Assembly (NCBI GenBank): GCA_947311845.1
Contig: CAMZMU010000089.1
Location: 25,011,981-25,075,980, forward strand
Source of the DNA: Poa pratensis
Taxonomy: Eukaryota > Streptophyta > Magnoliopsida > Poales > Poaceae
Direction: 5' to 3'
Length of the DNA stretch: 64,000 bases
A program made the translations under genes and the position numbers. The notes below the pieces were generated by a model. That model searched no databases. It was given only the letters and a program-made list of their open reading frames with translations, and had not been told where the DNA came from. Positions 1 through 10,712 of this stretch are shown here, piece after piece; the stretch's first letter is position 1, and the number at the start of each line of letters is the position of its first letter.

Positions 1-275
1 TGAGAATGATGAGTTGTGTGCTTCCATGCTCTAAATTTGCTTGCTTGATTTTTTTAAATTGTTTGTACTTCCGATCATCTATCATACATCGTCACGTTTT
101 TTGGTTGGTAATACTTTGTTCCCCTTCTTGGTTTTTTTACATGTACAAAAAACTTCATTTCCTGTCCATGTTGTCCCATTGGCTGTTACTCTATTGTTCT
201 ATTATTACACGTTATGAGTTCATATTTTAAAAACTGCTTTGTTAATGCTAATTTTGCTTTGCTTCTCTTCTCCAG

Positions 276-3275
276 ATTTATATGTGGTTGAGTTTCAAAA
301 AAGGGGTCTTCCGCACATACATTCACTTGTGTGGCTAAAAGTTGACACGGATGATCCCACTCCAATGACTATAGATTCTTATATTTCAGCTGAAATACCT
401 GATTATCGCGATGATACTCTTGGTTATGCATTGGTAGAGGAGTTCATGGTGCATGGCCCATGTGGTACATACAATCCGCATTCGCCCTGTATGAAAGATG
501 GTGTATGCTCAAAGCATTATCCGAAGGAATTTAATGAAGAAACTACAATTGATGGCCTAGGTTTTCCTGTTTACCGTCGCCCTAACAATGGACGTTATGT
601 TACCAAGAATGGACACCGGCTGGACATAGATGGATAGTTCCGTACAATATGGCCTTGCTCAAAAAGTTTCAGGCCCATATCAATGTTGAGTGGTGCAACA
701 AGACAAACCTTCTTAAATATTTATTTAAGTACCTTGCTAAAGGCCCTGACATGGCTCATGCGCGTTTGCACTCTATGTATGAAACTACAGCCACTCAGGC
801 TGGAGGAAGGAATGAAATAAATGACTACGCTAAATGCCGGTATGACTTCCCAATTATTGGTTTTTGCATTTTCTTATCTTCCTGTTGTTGCTGCTTTCTT
901 TTTTGGATCATCCATACAAACATTGTACTGCTTTGTAGGTATCTGTCAACATGCGAGTCATGTTGGCGGACGTTTGCATACGATATACACGTTCGTGAGC
1001 CAGCTGTTGAAAGGTTAATTGTGCACCGCCCCAATATGAATAGAGTTATTTACCGTGAAGATGATAATCTTGCCGACATTGTGGACAATCCGAATAGATA
1101 CAAGACAATGCTGACGGAGTGGTTTGTTGCTAACCGGCGTTACCCTGATGCTCGCTCTTTAACATATCAAGACTTTCCATCCAAGTGGACGTGGGATGGT
1201 AAATCTAAAAAATGGAAAAGGAGGGTTGTAAAGGGAAGGTTTGGTGTGCCCATCGGAAGGATCTATAATTGTCATCCCACAACAAATGAGCTTTTCTTCT
1301 TGCGGCTGCTGCTAACCAAGGTACCAGGAGCTACAAGCTTTGCTGATCTTAGAAGTTATAATGGCGTTTTATATGCCTCTTTCAAGGAGGCTTGCCAAGC
1401 TCGTGGATTCGTGGGTGACGACAACGAATGGTTCCTTCTTTTTGATGAGGCTATTGCATGGGCTTCTTCTTTTCAGCTGAGACATCTGTTCATGACCGTT
1501 GTTCTTTTCTGTGGTGTCATCATGCACAGAGGCTTCTTGATAAATACTCAACATACATGGCAGATGATTTGGTGGCTCGAATTCGTCGTGATCTCAATGA
1601 TCCTGATTTACCCATCTCTCCACAATATCTGCAAGCTCAGCTTTTCCAAGAGCTTTCTATCATGTTCAGCAGAAATGGTTACTCCTTGGAAAGCTTTAAC
1701 ATATCTACTGCTTCCTTGCATGGTGGGAGAATACTTGCAAACAGATTGGTTATTGAAGAGATGCAGTATGACAAGGATGATCTTCGAGTTACGGCTTCTT
1801 CTCTTTATGAAAAGCTGAATCTGGAACAGTTAAACATTTATGATCAAATTGTTGCTGCAGCCACCGGTTCGATTGGAAGGTTATTTTTCATCTCTGGTCA
1901 TGGAGGCACGGGAAAAACTTTCCTTTGGAATGCTATCATTACCGCATTGCGAGCAGACGACCATATTGTCTTGGCTGTTGCTTCTTCTAGTGTAGCTTCT
2001 TTGCTGCTTCCAGGAGGGCGAACTGCTCATTCCCGGTTCAGAATTCCACTTGACGTTGGTGAGCAAACCATGTGCACCATGTCACGAGGTACCAACCTAG
2101 CAGAGTTAGTAAAAAAGGCAGCATTAATTTTATGGGATGAAGCACCGATGACACATAGGCGCTGTTTTGAAGCTGTTGATAGGAGTATGAGAGATGTTCT
2201 TTCCGCGGATGACAATTCTAAAAGAGGTCTTCCATTCGGTGGAAAAACAGTGGTGCTGGGTGGAGATTTCCGCCAGGTGCTGCCTGTCGTGGAAGGTGCA
2301 ACAAGGCATGAAATTGTTAATTCATCTCTCATCATGTCTCCTCTTTGGCAGCATGTCACCGTTCTCAAGCTCGAAAGAACATGAGACTGTCTAACCCCGA
2401 TTTGTCTGAGGATGAAAAGGTTCAGCTAGATTCATTTGCACGCTGGGTTTTGGCAGTGGGAGATGGATCGGTGCCGATGAGTATTCAAGAAGGGGAGTCC
2501 ACTCCATCGTGGCTTACTTTGCCTTCTGATGTTGCATTGCTGCCGTCATCTAACTACATCTCATCGCTTATCGATGCAACATACAGTTCTTTTGAAGCTA
2601 ACTTTGATGATGTGTCTTACTTAGCACAGCGAGCTATAATATGTCCAACTAATAAGGTGGCCAACTCAATCAATGATATGCTTTTCAATACTCTTCCGGG
2701 AGAAGAGGTAGTATTTGAAAGTTGACGCCATTTGCAAAACACTGGATCATGTGGCAGATGCAGATTTATTATATCCTCCTGAATTTTTGCACAAGGTTGA
2801 ACCTCCTAATTTCCCGCAGCATAAAATTGCTTTGAAGGTGGGTGTTCCAGTTATGTTGCTTCGAAATATTAATCAGTCTATTGGTCTTTGCAACGGTACT
2901 CGCTTACTGGTCACAAGGTTAGGTCAGTGGGTTCTTGAAGCTAAAATCATGACTGGATCCAATGCTGGGAATCATGTGTGCATACCAAGAATTGTCTTAT
3001 ACGCACCATCTAGAAAGTGGCCTTTCACTTTGCAACGCCGGCAATATCCAATACGTATTTGTTATGCAATGACAATTAATAAAAGACAAGGACAGACGCT
3101 TCGAAAAGTTGGTGTTTATTTGCCAAAGCCGGTGTTTTCTCACGGCCAATTTTATGTAGCTATATCACGAGTGACGTCCAGAGAAGGGCTTAAGATTCTT
3201 GCCTTCGATGAAAATGGAAAGCCTACTTTACAGACCAAAAATATTGTCTACCGCGAAGTTCTTGCTAATTTATAA
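276..3275 (+). pseudogene. Helitron Rep-helicase (RepHel) protein, frameshifted and 5'-truncated by the window edge
   Basis: It reads as the C-terminal two thirds of a RepHel protein. The HUH nuclease motif PHIH lies at 311-322. The two-tyrosine motif Y-LFK-Y-LAK lies at 718-741, where the tyrosines would make the covalent DNA link. A PIF1-family helicase follows, with Walker A GHGGTGKT at 1896-1919 and Walker B LWDEAP around 2130-2147. Later helicase motifs include TINKRQGQT near 3070 and VAISRVTS near 3160-3180. Reading frame is lost near 630, 1515-1530, 2375 and 2715, so at least four indels break the gene. The exon probably starts after a splice acceptor at 274-275 (ctccag). An intron interrupts it at 840-938. 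The final stop is at 3273-3275. Domain order is typical of grass Helitrons; function is inferred to be lost. Confidence 0.9.
840..938 (+). other. Intron within the Helitron Rep-helicase gene
   Basis: Donor gtatga and acceptor ttgtag flank 99 bp of T-rich sequence. Removing it joins the reading frame across ...AKCR/YLST... without a break, between the two-tyrosine motif and the downstream Rep region. The intron itself reads through as hydrophobic nonsense in the same frame. Confidence 0.75.
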
Positions 3276-4222
3276 AATATGCTTTGGAAGCACTGCTTAG
3301 TAAGTTTTAAATGAAATTACCAGTACATTACGATTATTTTCTTACATGGTGCACACTTTCGCTCAGTACATTCTTATTTTCAGTTCAATTGGTAGCACAC
3401 GGTTTCCTTGATATACTTATTTCTTTTCTTCTCAGGTTGAAAAGAAAATGGGCAATTTGCAATTCCATGTGCTGTACTGCCTCTATATATCCACAAAAAG
3501 GTTTCCTTCTCAAATATTCATTCAAACAGGTATCAATATTCACATAAGAACCTGATTTCTTTTTTTCCCTATCTACAGAGCTCTATTCTGAATACATCAG
3601 GAAGACTGCAAACTTAGCCTCATCAGGTATTACTACAGAACCTGTTCTATATGCACATACTATTTGCATTTCTGTCAAAAAATAACTAACTTATGCCTTT
3701 TACTCATTACAGCAGAAGTAAATGGTATATACAGCAGTGCAACCACCGTATGAAGTTCAAAACCGTAGGCATCAAGGCGTTCCCTCAGCGAGTAGGCAGC
3801 CTATGTTTTTCTTGCTAAATTCGCTGCCATGTAAAATAGTGTCCTACAAGAAGACTCCTATGCATGTATAATTAGACTATCCAACCAGACTATGCAATTC
3901 TCACCCTGCTTACATCTGCATAAGTGATCTGCTTACCGACTACCTTCGTAACACTTTATATCCCTACTGTTATTGCGGTTTCAGATGGACCAACAACTAT
4001 ACTTGCACGGTTCTTTTATAGCAAAAACACTCCACACCAGTGCTGTCAATATCTCTTTAAACCAGCTTCTACTTATTGATTCTCTGATACATTTTCTTGA
4101 CACACCATTTCCTATCCAGTCCCATGAGTGTTTCTACTTCCGCTGTCACCACACATGACACCGATGGGTGCGTAACAAACGTAGTTAGAAAATTTCAACC
4201 GCTGATAAAAACATTCAAAAGA
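3276..4222 (+). other. Non-coding 3' tail of the Helitron
   Basis: This AT-rich stretch between the helicase stop codon and the terminal hairpin has no recognisable ORF. Short ORFs here have no family features. Confidence 0.6.
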
Positions 4223-4255
4223 GCCGCGGCGTGACGCCGCGCTAAATACCACTAG
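4223..4255 (+). other. Helitron 3' terminus: hairpin plus CTAG
   Basis: GCGGCGT at 4226-4232 pairs with ACGCCGC at 4234-4240, extended by one outer C-G pair. CTAG at 4252-4255 follows after AT-rich spacing, and T at 4256 is the flanking base. Hairpin, then about 10 bases, then CTRR is the established Helitron termination signal. Confidence 0.88.
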
Positions 4256-4375
4256 TATGTAGGCAATCGTACTACGTATCGATCCGAATCTCCGATCGAG
4301 TCCGTCACCTTCTCCTCCTCGAGTTATAAGCGGATTCATCCAGGACGGGGCTTTCTCGTGTCCCTCTCAGTCAGT
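4256..4375. other. Unassigned 120-bp spacer between Helitron and copia element
   Basis: Nothing recognisable. It may be the original flank of the copia element. It does not end in a duplication of the bases right of 33867. Confidence 0.4.
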
Positions 4376-4529
4376 TGCACGTGGGTTTTAGGCGGAAAAG
4401 ATACCTCCATCAGGAGGATCGGGTGCGTGTTATATAGCCAGGAAAAGCCCCTGGCGTGGCATGTACAAGGTGTACGGTATACCGGTGGTGTACTACACCA
4501 CGGTATACACGTATATTACATGTTTAACA
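4376..4529 (-). repeat. Copia 3' LTR
   Basis: It matches 33709-33867 over almost its whole length, including the TATA-like ttatatag at 4430-4437 and the terminal tgtttaaca. The outer end (tgcacgtggg) differs from tgaactcctaggg in the other LTR, so the exact left boundary is uncertain by a few bases. Confidence 0.85.
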
Positions 4530-4546
4530 GCCCCCTTAATCTAAAC
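4530..4546 (-). other. Copia polypurine tract
   Basis: On the minus strand the sequence just inside the 3' LTR is a purine-rich run ending AAGGGGGC. It is the expected plus-strand primer for reverse transcription. Confidence 0.75.
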
Positions 4547-6737
4547 TTGTACACATGTTTAGATTACGCTTAAACTCCTCTAACAATTTTACAGGAAGTG
4601 CTTTTGTAAAGCCATCAGCTACTTGGTCCTTGCTAGAAATAAACTTAACATCTAAACTTTTATTTGCTACTCTTTCTCTCACAAAATGAAAATCTATCTC
4701 TATATGCTTAGTGCGGGCATGAAAGACAGGGTTTGCTGATAAATATGTAGCACCTAAATTATCACACCAAAGACATGACTTCTCTTTTAGCTTGACATCA
4801 AGTTCATGAAGAAGAGCTCCAACCCATATTAATTCAGCAGTGGCATTTGCGAGAGACTTGTATTCAGCTTCAGTACTAGAGCGTGATACCGTTACTTGTT
4901 TGCGGGCACTCCAAGAAATCAGATTCGGTCCAAGAAATATGGCAAATCCTCCAGAGGATCTCCTATCATCAGGGCAACCTGCCCAATCTGCATCTGAAAA
5001 AGCACTCAATAGAGTAGATGAGGACTGAATGAATGTGATACCAATGTGCAATGTGTGGTGAACATATCTCAGAATTCTCTTTGCTGCAGTCCAATGTGTT
5101 GTGGTTGGAGCATGAAGGTATTGACAAATTTTATTGACTGAGAAAGACAAATCTGGACGTGTGAGAGTTAAATATTGGAGAGCACCGACTATACTTCTGT
5201 ATTGCGTGACATCCTCAGGACCAAGAAGTGTTCCCTCATGTAATGACAAGATTTCTGTAGAGAACAGTGGTGTAGGAGCAGGTTTGCAATTTTTCATACC
5301 AACCCGATGTAACAAATCTGTAGCATACTTTTCCTGTGTCAAGAGTAACCCATCATGTGTTCTTTTGACCTCAATATCCAAGAAATAGTGTAAGTCACCT
5401 AAATCCTTTATAGCAAAATGTGCATTAAGATCTCGGAGTAGAGCAGGAATTGCCTTATCAGAAGAACTTGTTACTATAATATCATCAACATAGATCAGAA
5501 CAAACATGGTAATATCTGACTTGTGATATATGAACAAGGAGGTATCAGCTTTAGATGGAACAAAACCAAAATCATGAAGTTTGGAGCTGAGACGGGAATA
5601 CCATGCCCGTGGAGCCTGTTTTAGTCCATAAAGAGCTTTATCAAGTTTGCAAATATGATGAGGGGCATAAGGATTTTCAAAACCTGGAGGCCTCTTCCTC
5701 CATAACACCGTGTAGAAACGCGTTCTTGACATCTAGATGTCGTAAGCTCCATCCTCGAGAGACTGCAACTGCTAAGACAAGTCTAATGGTTGCAGCTTTA
5801 ACAACAGGACTGAAGGTATCCTCATAGTCTATACCATACCTTTGCTTGAAGCCTTTTGCAACAAGACGTGACTTATACCTGTCAATAGTACCATCTGCAT
5901 GTTTCTTGATGCGATACACCCACTTGTAGTCAAATCAGATTTCTGTTGGTACTAGGAGGGACAAGGTGCCAGGTTTTATTTTGCAGCAAAGCATCATATT
6001 CTTCCTCCATTGCTTTGCGCCAGTTTGAATCATCCAGAGCTTCAGAAAGAGAGCGAGGTTCTCCTGTAGAAGCAAGGATATCATATTTGATAGTACCATC
6101 TATATACTTTATTTTGTTGCCCTGTGTATCATACCTGACTGTACCATCTGTATATTTTTTCGGATGTTGAATTCCTTTCTGCAGACGTGTGTGTACCCCA
6201 GATGATGGCACAGGAGGTACTGCATGCAGAGGAGGCACAGAAGATCCCGCAGCTGCAGCAGAATCAGCATGGGATCTTGCACTGGCAGTAGGGGAGTGGT
6301 GCAGGCGGGTGCTGTCGGAGTCCCCGCCGTCGTTGTCGTGTGCAGGGGAAGCAGCGGACGATGCAGGGGACCGCGTGGGGTCCCGCCATCGCCATCATGG
6401 CGCATGTCGGGCGAGGCAGACCGCGTGGGGGTCTCGCCATCACCATCATTGCCCGTGTCGGCACGCGACGCAGGCGGGGACAGCGTGGGGTCGGGCGCGT
6501 CGCTGTCATCCGGCGTGGGAGGCACGGATTGGCCAGCCGGAGAGGAGGGCGCGTCGGCGTCTGCATGCAGAGATCCGCCCGGCGCATGAGAATCCACTCC
6601 AGGATCCGTGCGCGCATGATCTGAGGTAGCAGCAGTACCTAAATCAGCCTCGGATCTGGTGCTGCTGTTGTCTTCTTCTGAACTTGTTTCTTCATCATTT
6701 TGTGTACTATTTTGGCTTGTTTCTTCATCAGTTTGCA
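4536..6737 (-). pseudogene. Copia pol fragment: integrase-RT linker, reverse transcriptase and RNase H
   Basis: The long frame at 5732-4536 covers the second half of reverse transcriptase and RNase H. It shows [13 protein letters not shown], the catalytic YVDDIIVT (near 5466-5490), a [10 protein letters not shown] block and SSTEAEY near the RNase H active site. The first half of RT ([18 protein letters not shown]) is in another frame at 5919-5677, so a small deletion/frameshift lies near 5690. Another break near 5935 separates the W-L-V-P block upstream. The acidic, proline/serine-rich linker at 6738-6109 ends abruptly at the insertion of the 6738-11693 element and resumes at 11699. The gene would copy the element RNA into DNA, but it is defective here. 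Confidence 0.9.
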
Positions 6738-7684
6738 TGTCGGGGATGTGACCCCGGGTACCCCAGAGTTGTTGCTTAGACCGAAGCTCCTAGGACGTCA
6801 GATGCGCTCCAAGTCGAGGCAGGTGGTCTCGACTCTTCATCCCTAACCGGATCACTCTCCGACGATGACGGGACATCCCTAACCGGATCACTCTCCGCCT
6901 ACGCCGGGACATCCCTAACCGGATCACTCTCCGCCGACGCCGGGACATCCCTAACCGGATCACTCTCCGCCGACGCCGGGACATCCCTAACCGGATCACT
7001 CTCCGCCGGCGCCAGGACATCCCTAACCGGATCACTCTCCGCAGACGCCGACGTCTCCATCCCTAACCGGATCACTCTCCGCCGATGCCGGGACATCCTT
7101 ATCCGAGTCATCATAAATATCTTCGGGAGAGGATAAGAAGAGGACGTGGAGATTCTGAGGACAACAGCTAGAAGACAAAGGCAAGGACGGCATCTCCCGG
7201 AGATGCCGGAGACAAGTGCTAGAAGACAAAGGAGTCAACTTATCAAACAGTGTTTGTACAGTGCTCCTTGTCCCCTGGGTTCCCCTTTATAAGGATCACC
7301 AGGGGGAGAGCTCAAGGGGGACGCGCGGGTGCGCGCAGCGAGAGGCTCTTCTCCCTTGCCTCTTCTTCTTCCTAGAGCTTCTCACCATTGTTGGATCAAA
7401 CAGCTCGAGGAGCATTTGTAGCCCACCGTATGCAAAGAGGAGAATACACCAAGTAGGCTAGTGTTGCAGTAGGGGTTTTACCTCCTCACGAGGGCCCCGA
7501 AGCAGGGTATATCGTGTGTGCTTTGTGTTCTTGGTTGTTCGTTCTTGTTCTTGCAGTGTTCTTCGTGTTCTTCGTGTGTTCTTCGTGTGCGACTCCATCG
7601 CGCAATCCCTCCCCGAATCCACAAGCATCCGTTCGGCCCCAGAATAAGCCACCCCGTGGCATCTGCGTGATTCCCACCACGACA
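6738..7684 (+). repeat. 5' LTR of the minisatellite element
   Basis: It begins TGTCGGGGATG and ends CCACGACA. It is nearly identical to 10713-11693 except for the number of internal 36-bp repeats (7 here, 8 there). A run of TTCTTCGTG-type short repeats lies near 7560-7590. The target duplication TTGCA is immediately upstream. Confidence 0.9.
6841..7096. repeat. 36-bp minisatellite in the 5' LTR, 7 units
   Basis: Units begin ccctaaccggatcactctcc. Six are 36 bp and one is 40 bp. All phases stay open in some frames because the period is a multiple of three, so the repetitive ORFs across it are not real genes. Confidence 0.9.
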
Positions 7685-7686
7685 GT

Positions 7687-7704
7687 TGGCGCCCACCGTG
7701 GGGC
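7687..7704 (+). other. Primer binding site
   Basis: TGGCGCCCACCGTGGGGC starts two bases after the 5' LTR, the expected place for a tRNA primer site. The tRNA was not assigned. Confidence 0.75.
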
Positions 7705-8128
7705 TGTAGTGGCGCTTGCCGGACCATTTCGGACGGGATCTTCATCATCAGCGCGGGGACTCGACATCGCCATGGTCCTCCGTGATTTAGCTTGCAGCAG
7801 CAAGCAGAGGTTGGTGCGGCCTTCATCAGCAACATCATCTGCTCCGGCCTCGCTTGCGCGCCGGCAGCGCCGCGCCTCGCCGGCTCGCTGGCTGCGTTTC
7901 GGCCGCGTCTCCGCCGTCCCGATCTGCGCCGGCTGGCCGTGAATCGGCCTTCTCCGCACATCCGTGCCTGTGCTCAGCATCTCCTCCGCGATGTTCGGCA
8001 TCTTGCAGGTCGTCCTCATCGCGGCTTCATCGAGCTGCTGCAGCCGCCCTCCGTCATTCTGCATCAGTATCTAAGCAAGTACGCAGGTAGCTGGAGCAAG
8101 CAGGCTAAGCACCCAAGCAGGCTGCTGA
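7705..8128. other. Internal GC-rich non-coding DNA of the LTR element
   Basis: Several overlapping ORFs on both strands reflect high GC content. None shows a retroelement domain. Confidence 0.55.
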
Positions 8129-8279
8129 ATGGTTGGTGCGTGCCTTGTGCATGCATGACCGAGGCTGGCTGCCTGACAGAGAGATCCGGATTGTGCCTGA
8201 CACAGAGATCCGGATTGGTGCCTTGTGCATGCATGTGGATGGTTGGTGCGTGCCTTGTGCATGCATGACCGAGGCTGGC
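8129..8279. repeat. Direct repeat of about 41 bp, two copies 110 bp apart
   Basis: The block ggttggtgcgtgccttgtgc plus atgcatgaccgaggctggc occurs at about 8131-8169 and 8241-8279. A shorter repeat, agatccggattg, lies between them. Confidence 0.8.
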
Positions 8280-8713
8280 AGGCTACATATGGCCTTCGGC
8301 TGTGCATCGTCGAGGTAACCGAGGCTGCTCGCCCGTCCGGCCACTTTATCCGCGCGCATGATCGGCTGCTGGTCAGCAGCTTTGCTCGGCTGCAGCGTGG
8401 CCAGCTGCCCGCGAGAGTTATTTCGGCCGGCCTCAGTTTCGCCCAGCTGCGTTTCCCCGACACTAGGTGGTCCGGCCTTCGTGTCGGATAGGCCAGCTTT
8501 GGCTTGACCCGGATTCGGCCAGGAGCCAACCCACGTCCACGTCTGCTGCCGAGTTCGAGCCGGCATCTGTTTTTAGATACTACGCTACATCAACCAGAGT
8601 ATGGATGTCTACATGCGCCGAGGCATCCGGGTGAGTATTTACTGCATATTTGTTGCGTGCCGAACAGGCAGTCCCTTCTTGTCATATTTAGGTGTTTTCC
8701 CCGGGGGCAAAGT

Positions 8714-8850
8714 GTTTTGACCCGGGGACTGGATAGCCAGTCCAGTTTAGTTTTGTCTCAAAAGTTTCTCGGGGACTGCCCCCTCGCTTTTTGTTTAAGT
8801 GTTCTACCCGGGACAAGATGTCTTGACCCGGGGACTGGATAGCCAGTCTG
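8714..8850. repeat. Repeated block with gacccggggactggatagcc
   Basis: Two copies occur near 8718 and 8825, with related ctcggggact blocks near 8770 and 8883. The same ctcggggact motif recurs next to the right LTR at about 10701, so this may be amplified polypurine-tract-like sequence. Confidence 0.65.
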
Positions 8851-9119
8851 TTTTGCACTTTCTCCTAGATAATAAAAGTAACTCGGGGACTCGGTTGAAA
8901 CCGAGTCTAGTTTTTTGTGCATAGTATCTGCTGCTAGATTCGTTTGCTATCAAGTGCTATAGCTAGTTTGCCTCGGTTAGTATAATTGTTGTTTCCGTCA
9001 ATTATTCTTCATGATATGTATGTTGGACTGACATTGAAAGGTGACTTCGGTTTCGTTGAGAACGTTCGTTACTGAGGTATCCTGGAAATCCGAAGTATTC
9101 CAGAAATCCGAGGTGCATT

Positions 9120-9318
9120 GTAATCCGGGTCATATTGGTAATCCGGGTCATATTGGTAATCCGAATCACATTTGATAATCCGGATCATATTGGTAATCCG
9201 AATCACATTGGAAATCCGGATCGTATTGGTAATCCAGACCATATTGGAAATCCGGATCATATTGGAAATCCGAATCATATTGGAAATCTGGGTCATAATG
9301 GAAATCCAAGGTAGCATG
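9120..9318. repeat. 18-bp minisatellite, about 11 units
   Basis: The consensus is taatccggatcatattgg with scattered substitutions. The unit is a multiple of three and gives repetitive ORFs on both strands. Confidence 0.88.
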
Positions 9319-9598
9319 GTTATATTGGTTATCTCAAATTATTCAAGGTACCCTAGCATTATCGGTACTCTCTAGATCGCCGTTTATCTCGGTTTACCAC
9401 AGTATCACAGTATCATTCCGCATCCTAGATCGCCGTTTATTTCGGTTTGTCACAATATCATGACATCATTCCATATCCCACATCGCTGTTTATTCTGTTT
9501 GCCAGCGTATCATGGCATCATTTGCATACCAAATCTTTGTTTATGTTTGTTAGCCAGAGGCAACCTTTGAGTTATGTTTTTGCAGGTTGTACGCCAGT
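9319..9598. other. Internal non-coding DNA with imperfect repeats
   Basis: Loosely repeated blocks of the type ctagatcgccgtttatctcgg occur near 9370, 9425 and 9480. No gene seen. Confidence 0.5.
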
Positions 9599-9815
9599 CC
9601 AGCAGTGGCTGAAGACATCTATGTCGATATACGCCCGGAGTGGCTAAAACCGGTATTTGAGACATGGTTATGTCAAACCAGCAGTGGCTGGAGACATCTA
9701 TGTCGGTATACGCCCGGAGTGGCTAAAACCGGCATTCGAGATATGCTTATGTGAGTCCAGCAGTGGCTGGAGATATTTATGTCGGTATACGCCCGGAGTG
9801 GCTAAGAACCGACAT
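9599..9815. repeat. 79-bp tandem repeat, about 2.7 units
   Basis: Units start ccagcagtggctg at 9599, 9678 and 9757 and contain tatacgcccggagtggcta. Confidence 0.85.
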
Positions 9816-9833
9816 ATGAGTTATGCCCAAAAA

Positions 9834-10068
9834 GGCCGAGGTACCGAGATATGTGATATGCCCAGAGGGGCCGAGGTACCGACATATGAGTTATGCCCAA
9901 AGAGGCCGAGGTACCGATACATGTGTGATACGCCCAAAGAGGCCGCGGTATCGAGATATGTGATACGCCCAAAGAGGCCGAGGTACCGAGATATGTGATA
10001 TGCCCAGAGAGGCCGAGGTATCGAGATATGTGATATGCCCAGAGGGGCCGAGATACCGAGACATATGA
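9834..10068. repeat. 36-bp minisatellite, about 6-7 units
   Basis: Units contain gccgaggtaccgagatatg then tgatatgcccagagg, with alternating sub-variants. Confidence 0.85.
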
Positions 10069-10107
10069 GATACATACTTGCAGGTTTATGTCGGTCCAGC
10101 TTACGCT

Positions 10108-10512
10108 GGCGGCATCCGAGTTCGGTAAAAGCCAGGAGGGCTAACCGACGCTGGCGGCATCCGAGTTCGGTAAAAGCCAGGAGGGCTAACCGACGCTGGC
10201 GGCATCCCAATTCGGTAAAAGCCAGGAGGGCTAACCGACGCTAGCGGCATCCGAGTTCGGTAAAAGCCAGGAGGGCTAACCGACGCTGGCGGCATCCCAA
10301 TTCGGTAAAAGCCAGGAGGGCTAACCGACGCTGGCGGCATCCGAGTTCGGTGAAAGCTAGGAGGGCTAACCGACGCTGGCGGCATCCGAATTCGGTAAAA
10401 GCCAGGAGGGCTAACCGACGCTGGCGGCATCCGAGTTCGGTGAAAGCCAGGAGGGCTAAAGACCGACGCTGGCGGCATCCGAGTTCGGTAACAGCCAGGA
10501 GGGCTAAGAACC
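10108..10512. repeat. 45-bp minisatellite, about 9 units
   Basis: Units begin ggcggcatccgagttcggta and continue aaagccaggagggctaaccg acgct. Starts lie at 10108, 10153, 10198, 10243, 10288, 10333, 10378, 10423 and 10470. The period is exactly 45 except near the end, where two extra bases occur. Confidence 0.92.
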
Positions 10513-10712
10513 GACATATAATGGTGACCATTCAGGCAACATATTTCCAGTACAAATTGTCCATCTCGTTGTTGATTCGGGTGAGCTCGTCAACCGGATG
10601 TCACATTTGGCCTGAAAGGCAAGGCTGTAACGGTGCAGGAGGTTTCTGTACAGTTATTTATTTTTGTAAGTCTGTGCGCGACTCTGCGAGTCCCCACAGC
10701 CTCGGGGACTAC
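10513..10712 (+). other. End of internal domain with purine-rich tract before the 3' LTR
   Basis: A non-coding stretch ends in ctcggggactactc directly before the 3' LTR, the likely plus-strand primer region. Confidence 0.5.

Larger units (their letters stand above)
1..4255 (+). mobile_element. Helitron (rolling-circle transposon), 3' portion; 5' end outside window
   Basis: The segment carries a degenerate Rep-helicase gene reading rightward. It ends in a GC-rich hairpin 12 bases before CTAG, followed by T, which is the canonical 3' end of a Helitron inserted between A and T. Helitrons move by a rolling-circle mechanism using a HUH nuclease fused to a PIF1-type helicase. No 5' TC terminus is visible, so the element starts left of the window. 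Several frameshifts make this copy non-functional. Confidence 0.9.

Noticed and set aside
6..230. A 74-codon ORF at the left edge
   Set aside because: Composition is AT-rich and hydrophobic by chance. It lies in what looks like intron sequence of the Helitron gene before the acceptor at 274-275.
9120..10512. CRISPR-like look of regularly spaced repeats
   Set aside because: Units are directly tandem with no unique spacers, in a plant retroelement; this is minisatellite DNA.
9069..10531. Repetitive ORFs that look like repeat proteins (18-, 36- and 45-bp periods)
   Set aside because: They arise because the minisatellite units are multiples of three. They are open on both strands and lack starts or signals of a gene.
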